Source: Maratus speciosus | Lineage: Eukaryota; Arthropoda; Arachnida; Araneae; Salticidae | Direction of reading: 5' to 3' | DNA length: 64,000 bases | Assembly (NCBI GenBank): GCA_963932465.1 | Contig: OZ010786.1 | Coordinates: forward strand, 531,467,073-531,531,072 | In this document: in pieces, positions 13,532 through 27,924 of the stretch | Position numbering within the stretch: position 1 is the first letter of the stretch | Layout of the letters: each line of letters opens with the position of its first letter | Program-made: the position numbers and the translations under genes | The notes under the pieces: model-generated | What the model was told of the DNA's origin: nothing | The model's database searches: none | The model's input: the letters and a program-made list of their open reading frames with translations, nothing else

Positions 13532-14852
13532 TTAAAAAATGACTTTTTTGAAACAAACGTTTCTTTGTTTGACAGAAATATTTGGAAACAGTTGAGTAAC
13601 TCTAGGATAGATGGCCATATTTTTTAAAGATTTAAATAAAAATGCTTAGACTGCAGATAGAAGAAATATTTATGTATATTTGAAATTCTTATACATATAC
13701 ACATCATATTTTGGTCAAAATTAATTAAATATCGGCAACAAAATGTAGGAAACAATATTGAAAATAAAATGGCAGATGTCCTTGGACATCTCTCCAAAAA
13801 GCCGAGGAGAGATGGCCACCCAATACAAGAAAGAAAGAATGAAGGTAAAGTAGCAAAAAATAACACAGTTCACGTACTTAATCATTCATCATTAATAAAT
13901 ATGAACTTTGTTAATTTTGAAGTTTTATTCACATTTTAATCATTACAAAACAGTTTGGGAGGCTGGTAGTTTTTAAGTATTAAATAAAATCCTCTTTGCT
14001 GAATGATCTATTTTAGAAGAAAAATAGGTTCCTTTTTTAAATATGTGGCATTTTTTCCAATGTACCATGTAAAAATGAGAAATTCTTGATCTGGACAGAA
14101 TTAGCATGATATTGTAATATAACGTCTCCCGAGTTACAGGAGATATCGAAAAGCGTTTCATTTTCTTTCGCATCTTCAGAAACGAATAAAATTTGTGCTT
14201 AATAAATTACTTTCTTGAAACAAACGTTTCTTTGTTTGACAAAAATATTTGGAAACAGTTCAGTAACTCTAGGATAGATGACCATATTTTTTAAATTTTT
14301 AAATAAAAATTCTTAGAATGTAAATAGAAGAAATATTTATGCATATTTGAAATTCGTATACATATACCCATCATATTTTGGTCAAAAAATAATTAAATAT
14401 CGACAACAAAATGTAGGAAACAAAATTGAAAATAAAATGGCAGATGTCCTTGGACATCTCTCCAAAAAGCCGAGGAGAGATCGCCACCCAATACAAGAAA
14501 GAAAGAATGAAGGTAAAGTAGCAAGAAATAACACAGTTCATGTACTTAATCATTCATCATTAATAATTATGAGCTCTGTTATTTTCGAAGTTTTATTCAC
14601 TTTTTAATCATTACAAAACAGTTTGGGATGCTGGTAGTTTTTAAGTATTAAATAAAATCCTCTTTGCTGAATGATCTATTTTAGAAGAAAAATAGGTTCC
14701 CTTTTTAAATATGTGGCATTTTTTCCAATGTACCATGTAAAAAAGAGAAATTCTTGATCTGGACAGAATTAGTATGATATTGTAATATAACCTCACCCAA
14801 GTTACGGGAGATATCGAAAAGCGTTTCATTATCTTTCGAAACTTCAGAAACC

Positions 14853-14870
14853 AATATTTTTTTCCCTTAA
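14853..14870. other. Element scar in monomer 14621
   Basis: Same scar, second one in super-repeat copy 1. Confidence 0.75.
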
Positions 14871-16209
14871 AAAATGACTTTTTTGAAACAAACGTTTCTT
14901 TGTTTGACAGAAATATTTGGAAACAGTTGAGTAACTCTAGGATAGATGGCCATATTTTTTAAAGATTTAAATAAAAATGCTTAGACTGCAGATAGAAGAA
15001 ATATTTATGTATATTTGAAATTCTTGTACATATACACATCATATTTTGGTCAAAATTAATTAAATATCGGCAACAAAATGTAGGAAACAAAATTGAAAAT
15101 AAAATGGCAGATGGCCTTGGACATCTCTCCAACAAGACGAGGAGAGATGGCCACCCAATACAAGAAAGAAAGAATGAAGTTAAAATAGCAAAAAATAACA
15201 CAGTTCATGTACTTAATCATTCATCATAAATAAATATGAACTTAGTTAATTTTGAAGTTTTATTCACTTTTTAATCATTACAAAACAGTTTGGGAGGCTG
15301 GTAGTTTTTAAGTATTAAATAAAATCCTCTTTGCTGAGTGATCTATTTTAGAAGAAAAATAGGTTCCTTTTTTTTAAAAATGTGGCATTTTTTCAAATAT
15401 ACCATGTAAAAATGAGAAATTCTTGATCTGGACAGAATTAGTATGATATTGTAATATAACCTCACCCAAGTTACGGGAGATATCGAAAAGCGTTTCATTA
15501 TCTTTCGCAACTTCAGAAACCAATAAAATTTGTGCTTAATAAATGACTTTCTTGAAACAAAGGTTTCTTTGTTTGACAAAAATATTTGGAAACAGTTCAG
15601 TAACTATAGGATAGATGACCATATTTTTTAAAGTTTTAAATAAAAATTCTTAGAATGTAAATAGAAGAAATATTTATGCATATTTGAAATTCGTATACAT
15701 ATACTCATCATATTTTGGTCAAAAAATAATTAAATATCGACAACAAAATATAGGAAACAAAATTGAAAATAAAATGGCAGATGGCCTTGGACATCTCTCC
15801 AACAAGACGAGGAGAGATGGCCACCCAATACAAGAAAGAAAGAATGAAGTTAAAATAGCAAAAAATAACACAGTTCATGTACTTAATCATTCATCATAAA
15901 TAAATATGAACTTAGTTAATTTTGAAGTTTTATTCACTTTTTAATCATTACAAAACAGTTTGGGAGGCTGGTAGTTTTTAAGTATTAAATAAAATGCTCT
16001 TTGCTGAGTGATCTATTTTAGAAGAAAAATAGGTTCCTTTTTTTAAAAAATGTGGCATTTTTTCAAATATACCATGTAAAAATGAGAAATTCTTGATCTG
16101 GACAGAATTAGTATGATATTGTAATATAACCTCACCCGCGTTACGGGAGATATCGAAAAGCGTTTCATTATCTTTCGCAACTTCAGAAACCAATAAAATT
16201 TTTGCTTAA

Positions 16210-16960
16210 GGGGTCTCAGGACTCTTAAAGCTCTAAAATTTTCGAAATTTTAATTTTTTAGATGTTAAACTTCTATGTTTTCTGAACATTTTTATATAAT
16301 TGTTATCTTGAAATTCTCATTAGAACAGAAGTTAGGTCATTTAGAATTATACTCGCTCAATAGCTGAAGAGGTGTTTCCAAAATTTTGAAGTCATTTTTC
16401 TCCAAATGACGTTTTTGGGAATAGCGCGCACGATATCTCAAAAACTTCTGAATATTTTTTCATGAAATTTTCAAAACATTTATTTCATGTTAGTCTATAT
16501 AAACTGAACCTAAAATTTCCTTTTTATTGTAAAAATAAAATATTTTTTAGGGGTTTATATTGTTGAAATTTTCTAAAATTTGCATTAGCTAAATACAACT
16601 TTGCATTAAAAATATAAAAATGCTTTAAATACAAACTTATTTAGGTTCAGTGTCATTATTATAATCTGAGGTATAAGTAGGCACCAAAAGTTTCATTCTA
16701 GTTGCAAAATTTATTTTGTAATCGTGCGCATAAACTGTTATGCCGATTTTCTTCTCGTCAAATATTTGACAGTTTGAAGTTCCCTGTAAATGCTAATTCT
16801 GCATCTTGCAATTTTTCAAATATTTGAAATGAAAGAAAATACTTGTATCTTTCATTCCCATTTAAAATTGTGTCTTAATATCAAATACATTTTAAGATGT
16901 TAAATGTTGAAGATGGTCCTTTTTTTTCATTTTTTCCAATTTTAAGAGTCCTGAGACCCC
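16210..16960. mobile_element. Satellite-borne TTAA/TIR element, copy 7
   Basis: 751 bp, right end GAGACCCC, in the first L monomer of super-repeat copy 2. One T fewer than copy 5 in the T run near 16,258. Confidence 0.9.
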
Positions 16961-18302
16961 TTAAAAATGACTTTTTTGAAACAAACGTTTCTTTGTTGGA
17001 CAGAAATATTTGGAAACAGTTGAGTAACTCTAGGATAGATGGCCATATTTTTTTAAAGATTTAAATAAAAATGCTTAGACTACGGATAGAAGAAATATTT
17101 ATGTATATTTGAAATTCTTATACATATACACATCATATTTTGGTCAAAATTAATTAAATATCGACAACAAAATGTAGGAAACAAAATTGAAAATAAAATG
17201 GCAGATGTCCTTGGACATCTCTCCAAAAAGCCGAGGAGAGATCGCCACCCAATACAAGAAAGAAAGAATGAAGGTAAAGTAGCAAAAAATAACACAGTTC
17301 ATGTACTTAATCATTCATCATTAATAATTATGAGCTCTGTTATTTTCGAAGTTTTATTCACTTTTTAATCATTACAAAACAGTTTGGGATGCTGGTAGTT
17401 TTTAAGTATTAAATAAAATCCTCTTGTCTGAATGATCTATTTTAGAAGAAAAATAGGTTCCCTTTTTAAATATGTGGCATTTTTTCCAATGTACCATGTA
17501 AAAAAGAGAAATTCTTGATCTGGACAGAATTAGTATGATATTGTAATATAACCTCACCCAAGTTACGGGAGATATCGAAAAGCGTTTCATTATCTTTCGC
17601 AACTTCAGAAACCAATAAAATTTGTGCTTAATAAATGACTTTCTTGAAACAAACGTTTCTTTGTTTGACAAAAATATTTGGAAACAGTTCAGTAACTATA
17701 GGATAGATGACCATATTTTTTAAAGTTTTAAATAAAAATTCTTAGAATGTAAATAGAAGAAATATTTATGCATATTTGAAATTCGTATACATATACTCAT
17801 CATATTTTGGTCAAAAAATAATTAAATATCGACAACAAAATATAGGAAACAAAATTGAAAATAAAATGGCAGATGGCCTTGGACATCTCTCCAACAAGAC
17901 GAGGAGAGATGGCCACCCAATACAAGAAAGAAAGAATGAAGTTAAAATAGCAAAAAATAACACAGTTCATGTACTTAATCATTCATCATAAATAAATATG
18001 AACTTAGTTAATTTTGAAGTTTTATTCACTTTTTAATCATTACAAAACAGTTTGGGAGGCTGGTAGTTTTTAAGTATTAAATAAAATCCTCTTTGCTGAG
18101 TGATCTATTTTAGAAGAAAAATAGGTTCCTTTTTTTAAAAAATGTGGCATTTTTTTCAAATATACCATGTAAAAATGAGAAATTCTTGATCTGGACAGAA
18201 TTAGTATGATATTGTAATATAACCTCACCCGAGTTACGGGAGATATCGAAAAGCGTTTCATTATCTTTCGCAACTTCAGAAACCAATAAAATTTTTGCTT
18301 AA

Positions 18303-19053
18303 GGGGTCTCAGGACTCTTAAAGCTCTAAAATTTTCGAAATTTTAATTTTTTTAGATGTTAAACTTCTATGTTTTCTCAACATTTTTTTATAATTGTTAT
18401 CTTGAAATTCTCATTAGAACAGAAGTTATGTCATTTAGAATTATACTCGCTCAATAGCTGAAGAGGTGTTTCCAAAATTTTGAAGTCATTTTTCTCCAAA
18501 TGACGTTTTGGGCATAACGCTCACGATATCTCAAAAACTTCTGAATATTTTTTCATACAATTGTGAAAACATTTATTTCATGTTAGTCTGTATAAACTGA
18601 ACCTAAAATTTCCTTTTTATTGTAAAAATAAAATATTTTTTAGGGGTTTATATTGTTGAAATATTCTAAAATTTGCATTAGCTAAATACAACTTTGCATT
18701 AAAAATATAAAAATGCTTTAAATACAAATTTATTTAGGTTCAGTGTCATTATTATAATCTGAGGTATAAGTAGGCACCAAAAGTTTCATTCCAGTTGCAA
18801 AATGTATTTTGTAATCGTGCGCATAAGCTGTTATGCCGATTTTCTGCTCGTCAAATGTCTGACAGTTTGAAGTTCCCTGTAAATGCTAATTCTGCATCTT
18901 GCAATTTTTCAAATATTTGAAATGAAAGAAAATACTTGTATCTTTCATTCCCATTTAAAATTGTGTCTTAATATCAAATACATTTTAAGATGTTAAATGT
19001 TGAAGATGGTCCTTTTTTTTCATTTTTTCCAATTTTAAGAGTCCTGACACCCC
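18303..19053. mobile_element. Satellite-borne TTAA/TIR element, copy 8
   Basis: 751 bp, right end GACACCCC, in the second L monomer of super-repeat copy 2. It corresponds to copies 6 and 10. Confidence 0.9.
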
Positions 19054-20374
19054 TTAAAAAATGACTTTTTTGAAACAAACGTTTCTTTGTTTGACAGAAA
19101 TATTTGGAAACAGTTGAGTAACTCTAGGATAGATGGCCATATTTTTTAAAGATTTAAATAAAAATGCTTAGACTGCAGATAGAAGAAATATTTATGTATA
19201 TTTGAAATTCTTATACATATACACATCATATTTTGGTCAAAATTAATTAAATATCGGCAACAAAATGTAGGAAACAATATTGAAAATAAAATGGCAGATG
19301 TCCTTGGACATCTCTCCAAAAAGCCGAGGAGAGATGGCCACCCAATACAAGAAAGAAAGAATGAAGGTAAAGTAGCAAAAAATAACACAGTTCACGTACT
19401 TAATCATTCATCATTAATAAATATGAACTTTGTTAATTTTGAAGTTTTATTCACATTTTAATCATTACAAAACAGTTTGGGAGGCTGGTAGTTTTTAAGT
19501 ATTAAATAAAATCCTCTTTGCTGAATGATCTATTTTAGAAGAAAAATAGGTTCCTTTTTTAAATATGTGGCATTTTTTCCAATGTACCATGTAAAAATGA
19601 GAAATTCTTGATCTGGACAGAATTAGCATGATATTGTAATATAACGTCTCCCGAGTTACAGGAGATATCGAAAAGCGTTTCATTTTCTTTCGCATCTTCA
19701 GAAACGAATAAAATTTGTGCTTAATAAATTACTTTCTTGAAACAAACGTTTCTTTGTTTGACAAAAATATTTGGAAACAGTTCAGTAACTCTAGGATAGA
19801 TGACCATATTTTTTAAATTTTTAAATAAAAATTCTTAGAATGTAAATAGAAGAAATATTTATGCATATTTGAAATTCGTATACATATACCCATCATATTT
19901 TGGTCAAAAAATAATTAAATATCGACAACAAAATGTAGGAAACAAAATTGAAAATAAAATGGCAGATGTCCTTGGACATCTCTCCAAAAAGCCGAGGAGA
20001 GATCGCCACCCAATACAAGAAAGAAAGAATGAAGGTAAAGTAGCAAGAAATAACACAGTTCATGTACTTAATCATTCATCATTAATAATTATGAGCTCTG
20101 TTATTTTCGAAGTTTTATTCACTTTTTAATCATTACAAAACAGTTTGGGATGCTGGTAGTTTTTAAGTATTAAATAAAATCCTCTTTGCTGAATGATCTA
20201 TTTTAGAAGAAAAATAGGTTCCCTTTTTAAATATGTGGCATTTTTTCCAATGTACCATGTAAAAAAGAGAAATTCTTGATCTGGACAGAATTAGTATGAT
20301 ATTGTAATATAACCTCACCCAAGTTACGGGAGATATCGAAAAGCGTTTCATTATCTTTCGAAACTTCAGAAACC

Positions 20375-20392
20375 AATATTTTTTTCCCTTAA
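20375..20392. other. Element scar in monomer 20143
   Basis: Same scar. It is the only one left in super-repeat copy 2; the other scar position was lost in the hybrid monomer 17382. Confidence 0.75.
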
Positions 20393-21731
20393 AAAATGAC
20401 TTTTTTGAAACAAACGTTTCTTTGTTTGACAGAAATATTTGGAAACAGTTGAGTAACTCTAGGATAGATGGCCATATTTTTTAAAGATTTAAATAAAAAT
20501 GCTTAGACTGCAGATAGAAGAAATATTTATGTATATTTGAAATTCTTGTACATATACACATCATATTTTGGTCAAAATTAATTAAATATCGGCAACAAAA
20601 TGTAGGAAACAAAATTGAAAATAAAATGGCAGATGGCCTTGGACATCTCTCCAACAAGACGAGGAGAGATGGCCACCCAATACAAGAAAGAAAGAATGAA
20701 GTTAAAATAGCAAAAAATAACACAGTTCATGTACTTAATCATTCATCATAAATAAATATGAACTTAGTTAATTTTGAAGTTTTATTCACTTTTTAATCAT
20801 TACAAAACAGTTTGGGAGGCTGGTAGTTTTTAAGTATTAAATAAAATCCTCTTTGCTGAGTGATCTATTTTAGAAGAAAAATAGGTTCCTTTTTTTTAAA
20901 AATGTGGCATTTTTTCAAATATACCATGTAAAAATGAGAAATTCTTGATCTGGACAGAATTAGTATGATATTGTAATATAACCTCACCCAAGTTACGGGA
21001 GATATCGAAAAGCGTTTCATTATCTTTCGCAACTTCAGAAACCAATAAAATTTGTGCTTAATAAATGACTTTCTTGAAACAAAGGTTTCTTTGTTTGACA
21101 AAAATATTTGGAAACAGTTCAGTAACTATAGGATAGATGACCATATTTTTTAAAGTTTTAAATAAAAATTCTTAGAATGTAAATAGAAGAAATATTTATG
21201 CATATTTGAAATTCGTATACATATACTCATCATATTTTGGTCAAAAAATAATTAAATATCGACAACAAAATATAGGAAACAAAATTGAAAATAAAATGGC
21301 AGATGGCCTTGGACATCTCTCCAACAAGACGAGGAGAGATGGCCACCCAATACAAGAAAGAAAGAATGAAGTTAAAATAGCAAAAAATAACACAGTTCAT
21401 GTACTTAATCATTCATCATAAATAAATATGAACTTAGTTAATTTTGAAGTTTTATTCACTTTTTAATCATTACAAAACAGTTTGGGAGGCTGGTAGTTTT
21501 TAAGTATTAAATAAAATGCTCTTTGCTGAGTGATCTATTTTAGAAGAAAAATAGGTTCCTTTTTTTAAAAAATGTGGCATTTTTTCAAATATACCATGTA
21601 AAAATGAGAAATTCTTGATCTGGACAGAATTAGTATGATATTGTAATATAACCTCACCCGCGTTACGGGAGATATCGAAAAGCGTTTCATTATCTTTCGC
21701 AACTTCAGAAACCAATAAAATTTTTGCTTAA

Positions 21732-22482
21732 GGGGTCTCAGGACTCTTAAAGCTCTAAAATTTTCGAAATTTTAATTTTTTAGATGTTAAACTTCTATGT
21801 TTTCTGAACATTTTTATATAATTGTTATCTTGAAATTCTCATTAGAACAGAAGTTAGGTCATTTAGAATTATACTCGCTCAATAGCTGAAGAGGTGTTTC
21901 CAAAATTTTGAAGTCATTTTTCTCCAAATGACGTTTTTGGGAATAGCGCGCACGATATCTCAAAAACTTCTGAATATTTTTTCATGAAATTTTCAAAACA
22001 TTTATTTCATGTTAGTCTATATAAACTGAACCTAAAATTTCCTTTTTATTGTAAAAATAAAATATTTTTTAGGGGTTTATATTGTTGAAATTTTCTAAAA
22101 TTTGCATTAGCTAAATACAACTTTGCATTAAAAATATAAAAATGCTTTAAATACAAACTTATTTAGGTTCAGTGTCATTATTATAATCTGAGGTATAAGT
22201 AGGCACCAAAAGTTTCATTCTAGTTGCAAAATTTATTTTGTAATCGTGCGCATAAACTGTTATGCCGATTTTCTTCTCGTCAAATATTTGACAGTTTGAA
22301 GTTCCCTGTAAATGCTAATTCTGCATCTTGCAATTTTTCAAATATTTGAAATGAAAGAAAATACTTGTATCTTTCATTCCCATTTAAAATTGTGTCTTAA
22401 TATCAAATACATTTTAAGATGTTAAATGTTGAAGATGGTCCTTTTTTTTCATTTTTTCCAATTTTAAGAGTCCTGAGACCCC
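21732..22482. mobile_element. Satellite-borne TTAA/TIR element, copy 9
   Basis: 751 bp, right end GAGACCCC, in the first L monomer of super-repeat copy 3. It corresponds to copies 5 and 7. Confidence 0.9.
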
Positions 22483-23135
22483 TTAAAAATGACTTTTTTG
22501 AAACAAACGTTTCTTTGTTGGACAGAAATATTTGGAAACAGTTGAGTAACTCTAGGATAGATGGCCATATTTTTTTAAAGATTTAAATAAAAATGCTTAG
22601 ACTACGGATAGAAGAAATATTTATGTATATTTGAAATTCTTATACATATACACATCATATTTTGGTCAAAATTAATTAAATATCGACAACAAAATGTAGG
22701 AAACAAAATTGAAAATAAAATGGCAGATGTCCTTGGACATCTCTCCAAAAAGCCGAGGAGAGATCGCCACCCAATACAAGAAAGAAAGAATGAAGGTAAA
22801 GTAGCAAAAAATAACACAGTTCATGTACTTAATCATTCATCATTAATAATTATGAGCTCTGTTATTTTCGAAGTTTTATTCACTTTTTAATCATTACAAA
22901 ACAGTTTGGGATGCTGGTAGTTTTTAAGTATTAAATAAAATCCTCTTGTCTGAATGATCTATTTTAGAAGAAAAATAGGTTCCCTTTTTAAATATGTGGC
23001 ATTTTTTCCAATGTACCATGTAAAAAAGAGAAATTCTTGATCTGGACAGAATTAGTATGATATTGTAATATAACCTCACCCAAGTTACGGGAGATATCGA
23101 AAAGCGTTTCATTATCTTTCGAAACTTCAGAAACC

Positions 23136-23153
23136 AATATTTTTTTCCCTTAA
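23136..23153. other. Element scar in monomer 22904
   Basis: Same scar, first one in super-repeat copy 3. Confidence 0.75.
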
Positions 23154-24493
23154 AAAATGACTTTTTTGAAACAAATGTTTCTTTGCTTGACAGAAATATT
23201 TGGAAACAGTTGAGTAACTCTAGGATAGATGGCCATATTTTTTAAAGATTTAAATAAAAATGCTTAGACTGCAGATAGAAGAAATATTTATGTATATTTG
23301 AAATTCTTGTACATATACACATCATATTTTGGTCAAAATTAATTAAATATCGGCAACAAAATGTAGGAAACAAAATTGAAAATAAAATGGCAGATGGCCT
23401 TGGACATCTCTCCAACAAGACGAGGAGAGATGGCCACCCAATACAAGAAAGAAAGAATGAAGTTAAAATAGCAAAAAATAACACAGTTCATGTACTTAAT
23501 CATTCATCATAAATAAATATGAACTTAGTTAATTTTGAAGTTTTATTCACTTTTTAATCATTACAAAACAGTTTGGGAGGCTGGTAGTTTTTAAGTATTA
23601 AATAAAATCCTCTTTGCTGAGTGATCTATTTTAGAAGAAAAATAGGTTCCTTTTTTTTAAAAATGTGGCATTTTTTCAAATATACCATGTAAAAATGAGA
23701 AATTCTTGATCTGGACAGAATTAGTATGATATTGTAATATAACCTCACCCAAGTTACGGGAGATATCGAAAAGCGTTTCATTATCTTTCGCAACTTCAGA
23801 AACCAATAAAATTTGTGCTTAATAAATGACTTTCTTGAAACAAACGTTTCTTTGTTTGACAAAAATATTTGGAAACAGTTCAGTAACTATAGGATAGATG
23901 ACCATATTTTTTAAAGTTTTAAATAAAAATTCTTAGAATGTAAATAGAAGAAATATTTATGCATATTTGAAATTCGTATACATATACTCATCATATTTTG
24001 GTCAAAAAATAATTAAATATCGACAACAAAATATAGGAAACAAAATTGAAAATAAAATGGCAGATGGCCTTGGACATCTCTCCAACAAGACGAGGAGAGA
24101 TGGCCACCCAATACAAGAAAGAAAGAATGAAGTTAAAATAGCAAAAAATAACACAGTTCATGTACTTAATCATTCATCATAAATAAATATGAACTTAGTT
24201 AATTTTGAAGTTTTATTCACTTTTTAATCATTACAAAACAGTTTGGGAGGCTGGTAGTTTTTAAGTATTAAATAAAATCCTCTTTGCTGAGTGATCTATT
24301 TTAGAAGAAAAATAGGTTCCTTTTTTTAAAAAATGTGGCATTTTTTTCAAATATACCATGTAAAAATGAGAAATTCTTGATCTGGACAGAATTAGTATGA
24401 TATTGTAATATAACCTCACCCGAGTTACGGGAGATATCGAAAAGCGTTTCATTATCTTTCGCAACTTCAGAAACCAATAAAATTTTTGCTTAA

Positions 24494-25244
24494 GGGGTCT
24501 CAGGACTCTTAAAGCTCTAAAATTTTCGAAATTTTAATTTTTTTAGATGTTAAACTTCTATGTTTTCTCAACATTTTTATATAATTGTTATCTTGAAATT
24601 CTCATTAGAACAGAAGTTATGTCATTTAGAATTATACTCGCTCAATAGCTGAAGAGGTGTTTCCAAAATTTTGAAGTCATTTTTCTCCAAATGACGTTTT
24701 GGGCATAACGCGCACGATATCTCAAAAACTTCTGAATATTTTTTCATACAATTGTGAAAACATTTATTTCATGTTAGTCTGTATAAACTGAACCTAAAAT
24801 TTCCTTTTTATTGTAAAAATAAAATATTTTTTAGGGGTTTATATTGTTGAAATATTCTAAAATTTGCATTAGCTAAATACAACTTTGCATTAAAAATATA
24901 AAAATGCTTTAAATACAAATTTATTTAGGTTCAGTGTCATTATTATAATCTGAGGTATAAGTAGGCACCAAAAGTTTCATTCCAGTTGCAAAATGTATTT
25001 TGTAATCGTGCGCATAAGCTGTTATGCCGATTTTCTGCTCGTCAAATGTCTGACAGTTTGAAGTTCCCTGTAAATGCTAATTCTGCATCTTGCAATTTTT
25101 CAAATATTTGAAATGAAAGAAAATACTTGTATCTTTCATTCCCATTTAAAATTGTGTCTTAATATCAAATACATTTTAAGATGTTAAATGTTGAAGATGG
25201 TCCTTTTTTTTCATTTTTTCCAATTTTAAGAGTCCTGACACCCC
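24494..25244. mobile_element. Satellite-borne TTAA/TIR element, copy 10
   Basis: 751 bp, right end GACACCCC, in the second L monomer of super-repeat copy 3. It has CATAACGCGCACG near 24,709 where copies 6 and 8 have CATAACGCTCACG. Confidence 0.9.
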
Positions 25245-26565
25245 TTAAAAAATGACTTTTTTGAAACAAACGTTTCTTTGTTTGACAGAAATATTTGGAA
25301 ACAGTTGAGTAACTCTAGGATAGATGGCCATATTTTTTAAAGATTTAAATAAAAATGCTTAGACTGCAGATAGAAGAAATATTTATGTATATTTGAAATT
25401 CTTATACATATACACATCATATTTTGGTCAAAATTAATTAAATATCGGCAACAAAATGTAGGAAACAATATTGAAAATAAAATGGCAGATGTCCTTGGAC
25501 ATCTCTCCAAAAAGCCGAGGAGAGATGGCCACCCAATACAAGAAAGAAAGAATGAAGGTAAAGTAGCAAAAAATAACACAGTTCACGTACTTAATCATTC
25601 ATCATTAATAAATATGAACTTTGTTAATTTTGAAGTTTTATTCACATTTTAATCATTACAAAACAGTTTGGGAGGCTGGTAGTTTTTAAGTATTAAATAA
25701 AATCCTCTTTGCTGAATGATCTATTTTAGAAGAAAAATAGGTTCCTTTTTTAAATATGTGGCATTTTTTCCAATGTACCATGTAAAAATGAGAAATTCTT
25801 GATCTGGACAGAATTAGCATGATATTGTAATATAACGTCTCCCGAGTTACAGGAGATATCGAAAAGCGTTTCATTTTCTTTCGCATCTTCAGAAACGAAT
25901 AAAATTTGTGCTTAATAAATTACTTTCTTGAAACAAACGTTTCTTTGTTTGACAAAAATATTTGGAAACAGTTCAGTAACTCTAGGATAGATGACCATAT
26001 TTTTTAAATTTTTAAATAAAAATTCTTAGAATGTAAATAGAAGAAATATTTATGCATATTTGAAATTCGTATACATATACCCATCATATTTTGGTCAAAA
26101 AATAATTAAATATCGACAACAAAATGTAGGAAACAAAATTGAAAATAAAATGGCAGATGTCCTTGGACATCTCTCCAAAAAGCCGAGGAGAGATCGCCAC
26201 CCAATACAAGAAAGAAAGAATGAAGGTAAAGTAGCAAGAAATAACACAGTTCATGTACTTAATCATTCATCATTAATAATTATGAGCTCTGTTATTTTCG
26301 AAGTTTTATTCACTTTTTAATCATTACAAAACAGTTTGGGATGCTGGTAGTTTTTAAGTATTAAATAAAATCCTCTTTGCTGAATGATCTATTTTAGAAG
26401 AAAAATAGGTTCCCTTTTTAAATATGTGGCATTTTTTCCAATGTACCATGTAAAAAAGAGAAATTCTTGATCTGGACAGAATTAGTATGATATTGTAATA
26501 TAACCTCACCCAAGTTACGGGAGATATCGAAAAGCGTTTCATTATCTTTCGAAACTTCAGAAACC

Positions 26566-26583
26566 AATATTTTTTTCCCTTAA
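26566..26583. other. Element scar in monomer 26334
   Basis: Same scar, second one in super-repeat copy 3. Confidence 0.75.
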
Positions 26584-27924
26584 AAAATGACTTTTTTGAA
26601 ACAAACTTTTCTTTGCTTGACAGAAATATTTGGAAACAGTTGAGTAACTCTAGGATAGATGGCCATATTTTTTAAAGATTTAAATAAAAATGCTTAGACT
26701 GCAGATAGAAGAAATATTTATGTATATTTGAAATTCTTGTACATATACACATCATATTTTGGTCAAAATTAATTAAATATCGGCAACAAAATGTAGGAAA
26801 CAAAATTGAAAATAAAATGGCAGATGGCCTTGGACATCTCTCCAACAAGACGAGGAGAGATGGCCACCCAATACAAGAAAGAAAGAATGAAGTTAAAATA
26901 GCAAAAAATAACACAGTTCATGTACTTAATCATTCATCATAAATAAATATGAACTTAGTTAATTTTGAAGTTTTATTCACTTTTTAATCATTACAAAACA
27001 GTTTGGGAGGCTGGTAGTTTTTAAGTATTAAATAAAATCCTCTTTGCTGAGTGATCTATTTTAGAAGAAAAATAGGTTCCTTTTTTTTTAAAAATGTGGC
27101 ATTTTTTCAAATATACCATGTAAAAATGAGAAATTCTTGATCTGGACAGAATTAGTATGATATTGTAATATAACCTCACCCAAGTTACGGGAGATATCGA
27201 AAAGCGTTTCATTATCTTTCGCAACTTCAGAAACCAATAAAATTTGTGCTTAATAAATGACTTTCTTGAAACAAACGTTTCTTTGTTTGACAAAAATATT
27301 TGGAAACAGTTCAGTAACTATAGGATAGATGACCATATTTTTTAAAGTTTTAAATAAAAATTCTTAGAATGTAAATAGAAGAAATATTTATGCATATTTG
27401 AAATTCGTATACATATACTCATCATATTTTGGTCAAAAAATAATTAAATATCGACAACAAAATATAGGAAACAAAATTGAAAATAAAATGGCAGATGGCC
27501 TTGGACATCTCTCCAACAAGACGAGGAGAGATGGCCACCCAATACAAGAAAGAAAGAATGAAGTTAAAATAGCAAAAAATAACACAGTTCATGTACTTAA
27601 TCATTCATCATAAATAAATATGAACTTAGTTAATTTTGAAGTTTTATTCACTTTTTAATCATTACAAAACTGTTTGGGAGGCTGGTAGTTTTTAAGTATT
27701 AAATAAAATCCTCTTTGCTGAGTGATCTATTTTAGAAGAAAAATAGGTTCCTTTTTTTTAAAAATGTGGCATTTTTTTCAAATATACCATGTAAAAATGA
27801 GAAATTCTTGATCTGGACAGAATTAGTATGATATTGTAATATAACCTCACCCGAGTTACGGGAGATATCGAAAAGCGTTTCATTATCTTTCGCAACTTCA
27901 GAAACCAATAAAATTTTTGCTTAA

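Larger units (their letters stand above)
9766..15957. repeat. 6,192 bp super-repeat, copy 1 (L-S-S-L-S-S-S)
   Basis: Seven monomers start at 9766 (L), 11191 (S with scar), 11858, 12528 (L), 13953, 14621 (S with scar) and 15288. Copy 3 at 21,480 has the same order and exactly the same length. The private variant AAAATGCTCTTTG near the start is also in copies 2 and 3. A few substitutions separate the copies, for example GAGTTGCGGG at 12,710 against GAGTTACGGG in the others. Confidence 0.93.
15958..21479. repeat. Super-repeat copy 2, one monomer short (L-S-L-S-S-S)
   Basis: This copy is 5,522 bp, exactly 670 bp shorter than copies 1 and 3. The missing piece is one short monomer. The monomer at 17,382 is a hybrid: its left part has the variants of the scar monomer (CTCTTGTCTG, AAAAAAGAG) and its right part those of the next, empty monomer (TTTCGCAACTTC, GTGCTTAATAAATG). 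This is the expected product of an unequal exchange or a slippage deletion between adjacent monomers. Confidence 0.93.
21480..27671. repeat. 6,192 bp super-repeat, copy 3 (L-S-S-L-S-S-S)
   Basis: Same monomer order and length as copy 1. The pair of variants ACAAATGTTTC and TTTGCTTGACAG at about 23,170 recurs from copy 1 (about 11,460). It shares a one-base shorter T run near 21,779 with copy 2 (16,258), so copies 2 and 3 may be closest relatives there. After 27,672 the array changes to a different L/S pattern. Confidence 0.93.
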
